DNA of 64,000 nt from Chitinophagaceae bacterium (GCA_947374225.1 CANCAY010000002.1:1-64000), one strand, 5' to 3'; shown: positions 37,863 to 47,466, numbered from the stretch's first letter. Program-made: numbers and translations. The notes: generated from the sequence alone by a model not told the origin.

Positions 37863-37899
37863 ACATTATTTTAATTAACAATTAAAGTGAATTATTTTT

Positions 37900-38451
37900 C
37901 TAAAGTGAATCAAATTTAAAATAGCCTAAATGCAATTCGTCTATAACTAATTCGCTTGCCGGGCTTAAACTTATTTGATATTTTGCTTTTGTAGCGTCGC
38001 TGAGAATTTCATTTACATTATAAATATCGTCTACGTCTACTCCGTATTTGTCGTCAATATGCGAGTTAGCTCCTTCAAAATGGGTGTGTTTAAAGAATGC
38101 AGATTGTTTAGCTATACTTACTGCTTTTGCCATATCCGGTGCCGCAATGACCATTTTATAATGAAATTCTTCAAATTCGTCTTTTTTATAACCTCCTAGA
38201 TTAATGAAATACAATTGTTGACCAGCAGTTATTAATGGTTCTGATTTCTCTAATATTGTTATATTTTGACCATTTACCTGGGTCACTTCTCTCCATCCGT
38301 CAACATGCATTTTGCCCTTTGCTTCTGGCCAAAACTGTATCATCTCCGATTTTAAATCTTTCAATTCGTTCGCAATACCGAAGTACATATCATGCTGTTC
38401 TGTATGTCTTCCTTTTGGCTTGCATCCAATTAATATCATAAATAGTTTCAT
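37900..38451 (-). CDS. DUF1543-domain protein
   Basis: 183 aa. The opening LFMILIGCKPKGRHTEQHDMYFG and the following QFWPEAKGKMHVDGWREV match the DUF1543 family, small cytoplasmic proteins of unknown function with a conserved R-x-x-E-x-H-D motif. A second half-repeat appears at LYFINLGGYKKDEFEEFHYK, consistent with the family's internal duplication. It is divergent from the DEAD-box helicase gene, with about 50 bp between them. Confidence 0.85.
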   Translation of the reverse strand: MKLFMILIGCKPKGRHTEQHDMYFGIANELKDLKSEMIQFWPEAKGKMHVDGWREVTQVNGQNITILEKSEPLITAGQQLYFINLGGYKKDEFEEFHYKMVIAAPDMAKAVSIAKQSAFFKHTHFEGANSHIDDKYGVDVDDIYNVNEILSDATKAKYQISLSPASELVIDELHLGYFKFDSL

Positions 38452-38501
38452 GTATCTAATTTAAATAAAAGTACCTTTATGCTTCGAAAAAACAAATTAT
38501 T

Positions 38502-39680
38502 TTGAAATTTATAGACTTAGGACTGGATCAACGAATATTAGACGGAATTGACGCAATGGGCTACGAAACGGCAACACCCGTTCAACAACAGGTAATGGTG
38601 CCAATATTGGAAGGTAAGGATATCATTGCAGCAGCTCAAACAGGTACAGGGAAAACAGCCGCGTTTTTATTACCATTATTACACAGACTTATTACATCGC
38701 CTCATCATGCAGGGGACATAAATGCACTAATCATAGTTCCAACTCGCGAATTGGCTATTCAAATTGCAGAGGGGTTAGAAGGGCTAGCTTATTTTACTGA
38801 CGTTAGTTCTATCGCAGTTTATGGAGGTGGAGATGGTAATTCCTTCGCAGCAGAGAAGAAAGCTTTAACAACAGGTGCTGATATTGTAGTATGTACTCCT
38901 GGAAGAATGATTGCACATTTAAATATGGGCTACGTAAAATTAAAAGGACTTAAGTATTTGGTTTTAGATGAAGCAGATAGAATGTTGGACATGGGATTTA
39001 ATGACGATATCGCTAAAATCATAACGTATTTGCCTGCCGAGCGTCAGAACTTATTATTCTCTGCAACCATGCCGCAAAAAATGCGTGCGTTGGCCAATAA
39101 AATTTTGAGAAATCCGGTTGAAATTAATATTGCCATTTCAAAGCCGCCTGAGCAAATTGTTCAGAAGGCATTTGTAGTATATGAAGCGCAGAAAGTAGGT
39201 ATTATAAAGGATATGCTTAGATCCAAGAAGTATACCAAAGTGATTGTCTTTTGTTCTAAAAAGCAAAATGTAAAGACCTTGACTGCCGAATTAAAAAGAG
39301 CCAATTTAGCAGCGGAAGAAATTCACTCCGACTTGGATCAAAAAAGCAGGGAACAATATTTACAAGATTTCAGAAATCAGAAAGTTAATATTTTAGTAGC
39401 TACAGATATTTTAAGCAGAGGTATAGATATTGAAGACATTGACCTAGTTATTAATTACGATGTACCTAATGACGGGGAAGACTATATTCACCGAATTGGA
39501 AGAACTGCTAGAGCTGCCACGTCGGGCACTGCGTTTACACTGGTTAGTGAAAAGGAGCAAAACAAGTTTGCTGACATTGAGGAATTACTTGGTGCACCAG
39601 TCCTTAAAGGCACGGTCCCAGAGAATTTCGGACCTACGCCTAATTACAATCCAAGACCAAGAAGGCCACAAAGAAGATAG
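38502..39680 (+). CDS. DEAD-box ATP-dependent RNA helicase
   Basis: 392 aa from a TTG start (MKFIDLGLDQRILDGIDAMG). All core motifs are visible: Q motif ATPVQQQVM, Walker A AAQTGTGKTAAF, Ia PTRELAIQIA, II VLDEADRML, III SATMP, V ATDILSRGIDIE and VI HRIGRTARA. A short basic tail (NPRPRRPQRR) follows, as in RhlE-type helicases. It unwinds structured RNA, typically for ribosome assembly or cold growth. TACCTTTA at 38472-38479 could be its -7 box. Followed by a strong bidirectional terminator. Confidence 0.95.
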   Translation: MKFIDLGLDQRILDGIDAMGYETATPVQQQVMVPILEGKDIIAAAQTGTGKTAAFLLPLLHRLITSPHHAGDINALIIVPTRELAIQIAEGLEGLAYFTDVSSIAVYGGGDGNSFAAEKKALTTGADIVVCTPGRMIAHLNMGYVKLKGLKYLVLDEADRMLDMGFNDDIAKIITYLPAERQNLLFSATMPQKMRALANKILRNPVEINIAISKPPEQIVQKAFVVYEAQKVGIIKDMLRSKKYTKVIVFCSKKQNVKTLTAELKRANLAAEEIHSDLDQKSREQYLQDFRNQKVNILVATDILSRGIDIEDIDLVINYDVPNDGEDYIHRIGRTARAATSGTAFTLVSEKEQNKFADIEELLGAPVLKGTVPENFGPTPNYNPRPRRPQRR

Positions 39681-39711
39681 TTTTTAAAAATTTATAATTA
39701 GTCCTTTAGGA

Positions 39712-39752
39712 CCACAAAAAAAGGATGAGCTTACACTCATCCTTTTTTGTGG
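39712..39752. terminator. Bidirectional rho-independent terminator
   Basis: CCACAAAAAAAGGATGAG and CTCATCCTTTTTTGTGG pair over about 17 bp (one bulged A) around a CTTACA loop. It lies between the convergent helicase and HmuY-type genes; the flanking A and T runs let it work in both directions. Confidence 0.9.
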
Positions 39753-39783
39753 GGGAATTGAACTTGACGCTAATCAAATTTAT

Positions 39784-40434
39784 TTAGAAAGTCTTAGTAC
39801 CATTAGATTGATAACTGTATCTAAATGTATAGTAACGTTGCTTGCTAGATTTTTCTGCGTCTGTTGCAGTAGTAGCTAATGTTACACCACCTTTATAATA
39901 ACAAGAAATTTCAATCTTCGCATATTTCCCAGAAGCAGTTCTAATTACTAAAACTCTTCCTGCTAATGGAGTAATTAAGTTGTTAATTGGATCATAAGTG
40001 TACCAGCCTTTACCACTACCTGTTGTAATAGCGTAGCTAGTAGGCGCATTGTCAGTTTTAAATGCAGAATCTGCAGAGATCGTTTTTAAGTCATCAAACA
40101 AACCAGTAAAAACGAATGCTCCACCTTGGCCAGTGCCACTTGTTCCGCCATTCGTTAAAATTTTCGTACCCGCTAATGCAATATCCCATTTAGTAGAAGC
40201 ACTGTCTGTATTTGGGACAATTGCGTTTTTCTCTAAACTGTAGAACGTGTATTTCCCTGCGCCATAAGGTCCTTGAGCACCGTTACCAATAATAGTATCT
40301 GCCATCAAATCCTTAACTGTATTTGTAGTTATTGTTGCTACAGGAACTACAGTAGTGGTGTCTGATTTAGAACAAGAGAAAATTGCCATGCTTAATGCTA
40401 AGACTTGTAAACTGCTCACGATTGCTTTTTTCAT
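39784..40434 (-). CDS. HmuY-family haem-binding-type lipoprotein
   Basis: 216 aa with lipoprotein signal (LALSMAIFSCSK). The body follows the HmuY pattern: AGKYTFYSLEKNAIV, then STKWDIALAGTKILTNGG, a glycine-rich GTSGTGQGGAFVF, GWYTYDPINNLITPLAGRVL and the closing KQRYYTFRYSYQSNGTKTF. HmuY proteins sit on the outer membrane, capture haem and deliver it to a TonB receptor. The gene starts 3 bp after the end of the TonB receptor gene, so both form one operon. Ligand identity is inferred from the family. Confidence 0.85.
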   Translation of the reverse strand: MKKAIVSSLQVLALSMAIFSCSKSDTTTVVPVATITTNTVKDLMADTIIGNGAQGPYGAGKYTFYSLEKNAIVPNTDSASTKWDIALAGTKILTNGGTSGTGQGGAFVFTGLFDDLKTISADSAFKTDNAPTSYAITTGSGKGWYTYDPINNLITPLAGRVLVIRTASGKYAKIEISCYYKGGVTLATTATDAEKSSKQRYYTFRYSYQSNGTKTF

Positions 40435-40437
40435 AGT

Positions 40438-42540
40438 TTATTTTTTGTTTTTTAATTTATATTTTAAAGAGGTATAATAAGTTCTTCCAGCTAAGTTGGG
40501 TAAATTGATTGCGTCTATATAATTATTCATATTGTCGCTACCCATTTGAATCGACACCCCGCTTTTATATTCCTTACCAATGGATGCATTTAGGGAAACG
40601 TACCCTTTGGCGAATTGGTCCCCATTGTCATACACTTCATTTCCATTGGTATTGGCAACAGCCCACTTACTTCTATATACACATCTTAATGTTGCAAAAA
40701 TACCAGTTGGGTGTTCGTAATTAACTCTAAATTGAAATTTATGTTTACTAGTGTTTGGCAAGCCAACATAATCACTCATTACTAATATTCTGCTTGACCC
40801 GTCGGCATTTCTAGTATATACAGTGCCCGACTTGATTGTTTTAATTTGGTCTTTGTCTCCAGTTTCTAAATATTGGTAGCCTAGTGAAACATTAATGTAT
40901 TTATTTAATTTTTGCTTTGCTTCTAACTCCACGCCAGTAGTGTAGGCGTTTTTAATATTTAGATAGCTATATATTTGTGCTCCACTTGCATAAGTGCCTA
41001 CCTGTTGAACATCAATTAAATTTTTAATGTCGTTTCTGAAAAGTTGAATAATAATTTGATTATTATAAGTAGGCTCCCATTCCCAAGACAAATGCATCCC
41101 GGTAGAATATTCTGGTTCTAATTTTTTCAATTGATAGTAATTGCTAAACAAGTATCCAATTTGTCCAAGCGAAGACAACTTTTCAATTACTTTTTGAGCT
41201 TCTACACTTCCAAATACACTATAACCGCCAGCTGCCGCATTGGTAAAATTTAAATAAAGCTGTCTAAAGTCAGGCGCCTTGAAACCCTGTCCAATACTGA
41301 ACTTGAATCTAGAATTGGTTTTTACTTTATATAAAAAGGAAGCTTTTGGACTAAAGGCAGATGCATAGTTTAAATTGTTGTCGTATCTAAATCCTGCATT
41401 GATAAATAATTTTGAACCATTATTCCATTCCCATTGGTTAAAGATATATTTAATAGAATTCGTTTTTACGCTGTCTACAAAATCATAACGGGAACTATTT
41501 ACATTTTCGCTAACTATTCCAACTCCAACAATAGTGTTGGTTCTCTTATTTATTTGAAACTCTGTTTGATTTTCGAATCGTTTAAAATTTTGTTTAAAAA
41601 GATCATTATAAGGACTTCCACTTAATGTCATTAAATCCTGCTTTGCTTTAAAATAAGTTAAGTAGGAATTGAATTTTGTTTTAATCTTATCATTAAACTG
41701 ATGGTTTAAAATGATTGATCCATTTGCGTCATTATTATTTTCGTTTCCATTAGAGTAAATGGTAGTACCATTGTTGGCAACTGCAATTACACTTTTAATA
41801 TTTTCATCGTTGTATCTAATGTTTAAGTCCAAATTGGTTTTTGGAGTAATTTGATATTTTAGAGATTGCGTTATAGTAAATCGGTCAATTGGTGTAATGA
41901 ATCTTTTATTGCTATTTGGTTTGATACTAAATCCCTCTGTACTGTAATAATTATAAAATCCTTGGTAAAAAAACTTCTTATAATTTTTAGAGGTAATTAC
42001 ATTTGCGTCAATTGTTTTATAACTTCCGTATCTAACACTAGCTTGTAAAGGATAAGTTGCAGTCTTGTCTGTTATGATATTAATAACGCCTGCCATTGCT
42101 TCGCTACCATATAAGCTAGAAGACGGCCCTTTTACAATTTCAATTTTTTTAATATTTCCTACGGTAATTCTATTTAGATCTAAAACGCCAGCGGTTCTTC
42201 CAATTAATGGCTCTCCGTCAATTAAGATAATGGTATAATCGGGGTTTAATCCTTGCAATTGTATCCCAGCCCCAAAGCCAGATGTCATGGAAATACCATT
42301 CTGCTCCTTTAAAACATCTGTCAAGCGTAAACTTCCTGTTTGGTTTATATATTTTGCATTTACTATACTAACGGGAACGGCAATGTTTTTAAATTGACGC
42401 TCTGATTTATTAGCGGTTACAAAGATGGTATCACTATATAAAGCAAGGCTGTCTTTATTGAAACTAACTTGTCCAAATGACTGTTTAGAGGTGCTAAAAA
42501 AAATCACCAATAATATAAAAACACTCCATTTTTTAATCAT
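40438..42540 (-). CDS. TonB-dependent receptor (HmuR-like) paired with HmuY protein
   Basis: 700 aa. Signal peptide (FFSTSKQSFGQ), a TonB-box-like segment (YSDTIFVTANKSERQ), a plug domain (LRLTDVLKEQNGISMTSGFG, IEIVKGPSSSLYGSEAMAGVINI) and a 22-strand barrel with FSIGQGFKAPDFRQLYLNF and the conserved C-terminal NLAGRTYYTSLKYKLK. The plug motif and the partner lipoprotein suggest haem, siderophore or cobalamin-like uptake, with haem most likely. It leads the receptor-HmuY operon and is divergent from the response regulator at 42748. Confidence 0.92.
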   Translation of the reverse strand: MIKKWSVFILLVIFFSTSKQSFGQVSFNKDSLALYSDTIFVTANKSERQFKNIAVPVSIVNAKYINQTGSLRLTDVLKEQNGISMTSGFGAGIQLQGLNPDYTIILIDGEPLIGRTAGVLDLNRITVGNIKKIEIVKGPSSSLYGSEAMAGVINIITDKTATYPLQASVRYGSYKTIDANVITSKNYKKFFYQGFYNYYSTEGFSIKPNSNKRFITPIDRFTITQSLKYQITPKTNLDLNIRYNDENIKSVIAVANNGTTIYSNGNENNNDANGSIILNHQFNDKIKTKFNSYLTYFKAKQDLMTLSGSPYNDLFKQNFKRFENQTEFQINKRTNTIVGVGIVSENVNSSRYDFVDSVKTNSIKYIFNQWEWNNGSKLFINAGFRYDNNLNYASAFSPKASFLYKVKTNSRFKFSIGQGFKAPDFRQLYLNFTNAAAGGYSVFGSVEAQKVIEKLSSLGQIGYLFSNYYQLKKLEPEYSTGMHLSWEWEPTYNNQIIIQLFRNDIKNLIDVQQVGTYASGAQIYSYLNIKNAYTTGVELEAKQKLNKYINVSLGYQYLETGDKDQIKTIKSGTVYTRNADGSSRILVMSDYVGLPNTSKHKFQFRVNYEHPTGIFATLRCVYRSKWAVANTNGNEVYDNGDQFAKGYVSLNASIGKEYKSGVSIQMGSDNMNNYIDAINLPNLAGRTYYTSLKYKLKNKK

Positions 42541-42683
42541 AGGGCAAAGTTCCTAGGATCGCTGTCAAATGGCCTTGTAGGGCGCTCTAAATTGAACTTT
42601 TTGTACTTAATTATTACATTTCTATGACAAAACAACCAGCTGTAATTGTATTAATGGTAAATAACTGACTTTGGTCATATCAA

Positions 42684-42716
42684 TTTGAATTTATAATATA
42701 GATAATGCTAACTTTG
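42684..42716 (+). promoter_or_regulatory. Consensus Bacteroidota promoter for the response regulator
   Basis: TTTG (42684-42687), 21-bp spacer, TAACTTTG (42709-42716): a full match to TTTG-N19-21-TAnnTTTG, about 31 bp before the TTG start at 42748. This is the clearest promoter in the window. Confidence 0.7.
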
Positions 42717-42747
42717 AACTCATCTTTTAAAACTGGATGCTTCAAAA

Positions 42748-43449
42748 TTGGATAAGAAATACCATATACTTTTAGTAGAAGACGAGGAGCATTTACATGA
42801 GGCCTTAAAGTTAAATTTAGTACTTGAGGGGTATGATGTAGACTCGGCATTTAATGGTCGCGTTGCATTGGAGCAAATTAAGAATGCCTATTACGATCTT
42901 ATTATATTAGACATCATGTTGCCGGAGGTTGACGGCTTTACAATTATAGAAAAGCTGAGGTTAAATAATAATCAAACTCCTATTTTAGTTTTAAGTGCTA
43001 AAAATACCAGTTTTAATAGAGTTCAGGGCTTGAAATTAGGGGCAGACGACTATCTAAGCAAACCCTTTAACTTAGAGGAACTGCTTTTGAGGGTTGCCAA
43101 ATTAATACAAAAGTCGCCTACTACCAGTGTGGCAGCTTCTGTTTCTAATACCTATAATTTCGCAGGCCATAACTTGAACTTCGATTCTCTTGAAGTTGTA
43201 TTAGCTAATGGAGAAATAATCAATCTGACAAAAACAGAAGCCTTATTGCTTAAGTTATTAGTTGAAAATAAGAACACGGTTGTCTCAAGAGAAAAAATAT
43301 TACAAACGGTATGGGGCTATCAAGTGTTTCCAAACACTAGAACCATTGATAATTTTATCCTTAATTTCAGAAAACACTTCGAGCTAGACCCTAAAAATCC
43401 CCAACATTTTATATCTATTAGGGGCGTTGGCTACAAGTTTAAAGATTAA
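42748..43449 (+). CDS. OmpR-family response regulator, no adjacent histidine kinase
   Basis: 233 aa from a TTG start; no in-frame ATG precedes it. Receiver domain: LLVEDEEHLHEALK (acidic pocket), phospho-acceptor Asp near residue 54 in LIILDIMLPEVDG, and conserved Lys in YLSKPFNLEEL. Winged-helix effector: NLTKTEALLLKLLVENKN and NTRTIDNFILNFRKHFELDP ending RGVGYKF. Such regulators bind 11-bp phased direct repeats, and two candidate sites exist in this window (16438 and 49810). No kinase gene is adjacent on either side, so its partner is elsewhere. Confidence 0.93.
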   Translation: MDKKYHILLVEDEEHLHEALKLNLVLEGYDVDSAFNGRVALEQIKNAYYDLIILDIMLPEVDGFTIIEKLRLNNNQTPILVLSAKNTSFNRVQGLKLGADDYLSKPFNLEELLLRVAKLIQKSPTTSVAASVSNTYNFAGHNLNFDSLEVVLANGEIINLTKTEALLLKLLVENKNTVVSREKILQTVWGYQVFPNTRTIDNFILNFRKHFELDPKNPQHFISIRGVGYKFKD

Positions 43450-43512
43450 CAATTCTCGACGCTTCATTTTCTTTTATTTTTCTTAACTTTCATGTAATCA
43501 AATATAATTGAC

Positions 43513-45642
43513 ATGAAAAAAATACTATTCATTCTATTTCTTTTTGCTTGTAGCAGTAACATGGTGAATGCGCAGTTTCAGAAAGAAATTGATGCTTTTG
43601 CAAAAGCAGATAGTATTAATAAACCAGAAGCGAATAGTGTTTTATTTGTTGGCAGTTCTTCTTTTAATTATTGGAAGGACATTAAGAACTATTTTCCAGG
43701 TGTTCCAATTATCAACAGAGGATTCGGTGGATCTAGTTTAACTGACGTAATCCAATATGCCAATGAAACTATTATAAAGTATAAGCCTAAGCGGATTTAT
43801 ATTTACTGCGGTGAAAATGATATTGCAGGAAGTGATACAGTGAGTCCTGAAACAGTCTTAATAAGATTCAAAAGTTTATTTCAAATAATTCGTACCAATT
43901 TAGATCCAACGATTCCTGTAGCATTTGTCTCCATTAAGCCAAGTGTTGCAAGATGGAGTATGGAAGCTCGTATGGTAAAAGCCAATGCATTAGTAAAAGC
44001 ATTTTTGGCAACTCAAAAAAACACGATGTATTTAGACGTGCATAATGCCATGTTGGATGCGCAAGGTAATGTGTTTAAAGACATATTTGTGGGAGACAAC
44101 TTGCATATGAATGCAAAAGGGTATACTATATGGCAAAAAATTATTGCACCAACAATAATCAACTCATCTGCAAAAACACATGGTCCAATTATTACAACAG
44201 CATCTGGTAAGGTAGAAGGGACTATTCATGACGGCGTTCAAATATTTAAAGGAATTCCATTTGCACAAGCGCCAATAGGAGATTTAAGATGGAAAGCACC
44301 ACAGCCTGTTATTGCTTGGGACGGTGTAAAGCAATGTTTAAATTTTAGTGCAAGCCCGGTTCAAGGAGCACCTATACCTTTTATGTGTTGGTCTAAAGAA
44401 TTTTTAATTCCAAGTGAGCCCATTAATGAAGACTGTTTATATTTAAACGTTTGGTCAAAACCTACCACAGAAAAAAAACCGGTCTTAGTGTATATCTATG
44501 GAGGTGGTTTTATGTCAGGGGGTTCTGCTTGTCCTATCTATGACGGAGAAGCAGTTGCTAATAAAGACGTTGTTTTTGTAAGTATTAATTATAGAGTGGG
44601 TGTATTTGGATTTTTAGCGCATCCCGAATTAACTAAAGAATCTCCTAATCATAGTTCAGGTAATTATGCATTATTAGATATGGTAGCTGCATTACAATGG
44701 GTTAAAAATAACATTGCTTCATTTGGTGGAGATCCCAGTAGAGTTACTATTGCAGGACAATCTGCAGGTGCTTTTGCTGTAAACTTTCTATGCGCTACTC
44801 CTTTAACTAAGGGACTAATTAGTGGCGCCATTGCTGAAAGCGGCGGCAGTGTATTGCCAAGTAGTATTAGACCTTCTATTAAATTAAAAGAAGCAGAAGC
44901 GATGGGAACTGCATTTGCTAAAAATTTAAATTGTACAACTATTGCAGACTTAAGAAACAAAACTGCTAATGAAATTTTAATGGCGAATGGGGGATTAAGT
45001 GCTCCATATGAAGATGGATATGTGTTACCCGAATCAATTTTATCTATTTATACTAAAGGGAAACAAAATGATATCCCATTAATATTAGGCTGGAATGCAG
45101 ACGATAAAATACCAGTACCTCCGTTAACTGCAGTGAACTATAAATTACAAATACAAAAGCGATTTGGTTCGAAAGCTTCGGAGGTTCTTGCGCAATATCC
45201 TGGCGAGAATGATACACAAGCTGCAATTTCACAAGGTGATATGAATAGAGATGAAACCTTTGGGGTACAAGGCTTTGCTTGGGCTAACGCACAAGTTAAG
45301 TCAGGAAAAGCACCAGTTTTTGTATATAATTTCAATAAAAAACTACCAGCATATACACCTGCTTCAGATTTTGGAGCATTTCATACAGGTGAAGTTGTCT
45401 ATGCTTATGACAATCTTAAAACAGTAGATAGACCTTGGGACAAATCAGATTTTGAATTAGCGACTTCTATGTCAAATTACTGGGTCAATTTTGTAAAAAC
45501 GGGTAATCCAAATGGAGGAATTTTGGTTAAATGGCCTACTTATGAAACCACTAAAGAACAAGTTTTAATATTAGATAAAAAAATTGAATCAACAAAGCTT
45601 CCAACAAAAGCAAAGCTTAAGCTGATCGCTACCTTATTATAA
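43513..45642 (+). CDS. GDSL/SGNH esterase - type B carboxylesterase fusion, secreted
   Basis: 709 aa with signal peptide. Residues about 25-215 are an SGNH hydrolase: SVLFVGSSSFNYW (block I Ser), INRGFGGSSLTD, YIYCGENDIAG and the His of DNLHMNAKGY. Residues about 225-705 are a type B carboxylesterase: IFKGIPFAQAPIGDLRWKAP, EDCLYLNVW, the oxyanion segment YIYGGGFMSGG, catalytic Ser near residue 414 in IAGQSAGAFA and His in FGAFHTGEVVYAYDN. Both active sites look intact. It probably removes acyl groups from polysaccharides or other esters. The yitT-type gene starts 1 bp after its stop. Confidence 0.9.
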   Translation: MKKILFILFLFACSSNMVNAQFQKEIDAFAKADSINKPEANSVLFVGSSSFNYWKDIKNYFPGVPIINRGFGGSSLTDVIQYANETIIKYKPKRIYIYCGENDIAGSDTVSPETVLIRFKSLFQIIRTNLDPTIPVAFVSIKPSVARWSMEARMVKANALVKAFLATQKNTMYLDVHNAMLDAQGNVFKDIFVGDNLHMNAKGYTIWQKIIAPTIINSSAKTHGPIITTASGKVEGTIHDGVQIFKGIPFAQAPIGDLRWKAPQPVIAWDGVKQCLNFSASPVQGAPIPFMCWSKEFLIPSEPINEDCLYLNVWSKPTTEKKPVLVYIYGGGFMSGGSACPIYDGEAVANKDVVFVSINYRVGVFGFLAHPELTKESPNHSSGNYALLDMVAALQWVKNNIASFGGDPSRVTIAGQSAGAFAVNFLCATPLTKGLISGAIAESGGSVLPSSIRPSIKLKEAEAMGTAFAKNLNCTTIADLRNKTANEILMANGGLSAPYEDGYVLPESILSIYTKGKQNDIPLILGWNADDKIPVPPLTAVNYKLQIQKRFGSKASEVLAQYPGENDTQAAISQGDMNRDETFGVQGFAWANAQVKSGKAPVFVYNFNKKLPAYTPASDFGAFHTGEVVYAYDNLKTVDRPWDKSDFELATSMSNYWVNFVKTGNPNGGILVKWPTYETTKEQVLILDKKIESTKLPTKAKLKLIATLL

Positions 45643-45643
45643 A

Positions 45644-46546
45644 ATGACATCGTCTTATCAAAAAGCAAAAGCATATAAGAAATCTGTTCTTTCCAACAAA
45701 AGGCATTTTAAAGATATTGTATTAATTGTTGCTGGAATCTTATCGGCAAGTTTTGGATTCAAAGGATTTTTACTTACTAACCATTTTATAGATGGCGGTG
45801 CTACAGGTATTTCCTTACTAATATCTGCATTGTCAAATATTCCTTTGTATATACTCATTATTGTAATCAACATTCCTTTTGTGATATTGGGTGCAATAAC
45901 AATAGGAAAACAATTCGCCATTAAAACTGCTTTTGCAATTTTGGGATTAGCAATTTGCTTAGCACTTGTTGAGTTCCCAAATGTTACAGACGATAAGTTA
46001 TTAGTAGCTGTATTTGGCGGCATTTTTTTGGGAGCTGGTATTGGCCTTGCTATGAGAGGAGGCTGTGTTATTGACGGAACGGAAGTATTAGCAATTTATT
46101 TAAGTAAAAAAATTGGTGTAACTATTGGGGATATTATAATTGTGATCAATGTTTTAATTTTCGGATCAGCTGCATTTTTACTTTCCGTAGAAGTGGCGTT
46201 GTATTCTATGATCACTTATTTTGCTGCATCAAAAATGGTAGATTTTATTGTAGAAGGTATTGATGAGTACATTGGCGTAATCATAGTTTCTTCACATTGC
46301 GAGGAAATCAGGTCTATGATAATTAATGTACTTGGCCGTGGAGTTACTGTATATAGTGGTAAAAAAGGATTTGGTAAAAGAGGAGAAGTGCAAGAGGTAG
46401 ATATTATTTATACTGTAATTACGAGGCTCGAAATAAACAAGTTAAATATTGAAATAGAAAAAATTACTCCAACTGCTTTTGTGGTAATGAATTCAGTGAA
46501 AGATACCAAAGGAGGGATGATCAAGAAAAAGCCATTTAAGTCCTAA
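45644..46546 (+). CDS. YitT-family (DUF161/DUF2179) membrane protein
   Basis: 300 aa. Five or six membrane helices with the YitT features FGFKGFLLTNHFIDGGATGISLL and GAGIGLAMRGGCVIDGTEVLAIYLS, then a soluble C-terminal DUF2179 domain (VIIVSSHCEEIRSMIINVLGRG, VIYTVITRLEINKL-type). The family is widespread but its transport role is not settled. It begins 1 bp after the esterase fusion, so it is very likely cotranscribed, and is followed 17 bp later by the DUF1801 gene. Confidence 0.9.
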   Translation: MTSSYQKAKAYKKSVLSNKRHFKDIVLIVAGILSASFGFKGFLLTNHFIDGGATGISLLISALSNIPLYILIIVINIPFVILGAITIGKQFAIKTAFAILGLAICLALVEFPNVTDDKLLVAVFGGIFLGAGIGLAMRGGCVIDGTEVLAIYLSKKIGVTIGDIIIVINVLIFGSAAFLLSVEVALYSMITYFAASKMVDFIVEGIDEYIGVIIVSSHCEEIRSMIINVLGRGVTVYSGKKGFGKRGEVQEVDIIYTVITRLEINKLNIEIEKITPTAFVVMNSVKDTKGGMIKKKPFKS

Positions 46547-46563
46547 CAGTTTAAATTGATTTT

Positions 46564-46992
46564 ATGAAACTAGCAATCAATAAGTTAAAAAATCCCACGA
46601 ATAAATCAAATAAGCTTACTAATAAGCCAATTACTCCTGCTGAGTATATAAAGGCCATACCATTGTCATGTAGAGCAGGTTTTAAAGAGCTACATCAAAT
46701 TATTATTGCAGCAGCTCCTGAAGCTATACAAGGCATGACTTATGGTATGCTAAGTTTAAAGTTAAATGGGCTATTACTTTGTTATGCTTCCCATAAAGGA
46801 CATTATGGACTCTATCCAATGCCAGCCACTATTATCACTTTCAAGGATAAATTGGTTAAATATGAAACATCCAAGGGTGCCATTAAGTTTAACCATGGAG
46901 AATCGTTGCCTAAAAAAATAATAGCAGATATAGTTAAATATAGAGTGAATCAAAAATTGGGAAAGTCAGCCAAGTTGGCTAAATCACAATAA
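46564..46992 (+). CDS. DUF1801/YdhG-like protein
   Basis: 142 aa cytoplasmic protein. PAEYIKAIPLSCRAGFKELHQ and APEAIQGMTYGMLSLKLNG, then FKDKLVKYETSKGAIKFNHG and LPKKIIADIVKYRV, fit the DUF1801 (YdhG/frataxin-like fold) family. Function is unknown; some relatives have been suggested to handle iron. The N-terminus is Lys/Asn-rich (NKLKNPTNKSNKLTNKP), probably disordered. Likely cotranscribed with yitT. Confidence 0.8.
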   Translation: MKLAINKLKNPTNKSNKLTNKPITPAEYIKAIPLSCRAGFKELHQIIIAAAPEAIQGMTYGMLSLKLNGLLLCYASHKGHYGLYPMPATIITFKDKLVKYETSKGAIKFNHGESLPKKIIADIVKYRVNQKLGKSAKLAKSQ

Positions 46993-47037
46993 GCTTTTAT
47001 ATTAAAAACTATTATATTTGTATTTCAACGAGCATTT

Positions 47038-47466
47038 ATGAAAAAGACAGCACTTATCTTATTAGTATTTCCAATTGCACTTTTTTCTTGCAGTAAAGGG
47101 GGAGACTCCACTACAACTACACCTGTAACACCACCTGTTGTAGTTACAGAAGCTACAATAGCTTATGGTATCGATATTGATCCGGGTGCTGGTAATATTT
47201 ACGCTGCATTAGGTGCAACACAAACAATTAATGTGAATTTGTCTTCTGCACTTCCTAAAGCAGGTGTTCAAATTGACGTTAGCACTAAAAAAGACAGTGA
47301 CGCAACTGTGGTTTCTTCAAGTAGTACTTCCACCACTTCTGCAACTAATACAGTAAGCATTGAAAATTTGCAACCAGGAGTTTTGTGTACTACAACTATA
47401 ACTATTACTTCTAAAACAACTGCTTCTAACAGTGTTGTAAAGTCCTTTAAAATAGCAAGAAAATAA
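47038..47466 (+). CDS. Small Thr/Ser-rich lipoprotein of unknown function
   Basis: 142 aa. Lipoprotein signal MKKTALILLVFPIALFSCSK with lipobox FSC, then a Thr/Pro-rich linker (DSTTTTPVTPPVVVTE) and one small beta-rich domain (AYGIDIDPGAGNIYAALGAT, TINVNLSSALPKAGVQIDV, IENLQPGVLCTTTITITSKT) resembling an Ig/fibronectin-type fold. I do not recognise the family. It carries a strong terminator and is probably transcribed alone. Confidence 0.75.
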   Translation: MKKTALILLVFPIALFSCSKGGDSTTTTPVTPPVVVTEATIAYGIDIDPGAGNIYAALGATQTINVNLSSALPKAGVQIDVSTKKDSDATVVSSSSTSTTSATNTVSIENLQPGVLCTTTITITSKTTASNSVVKSFKIARK

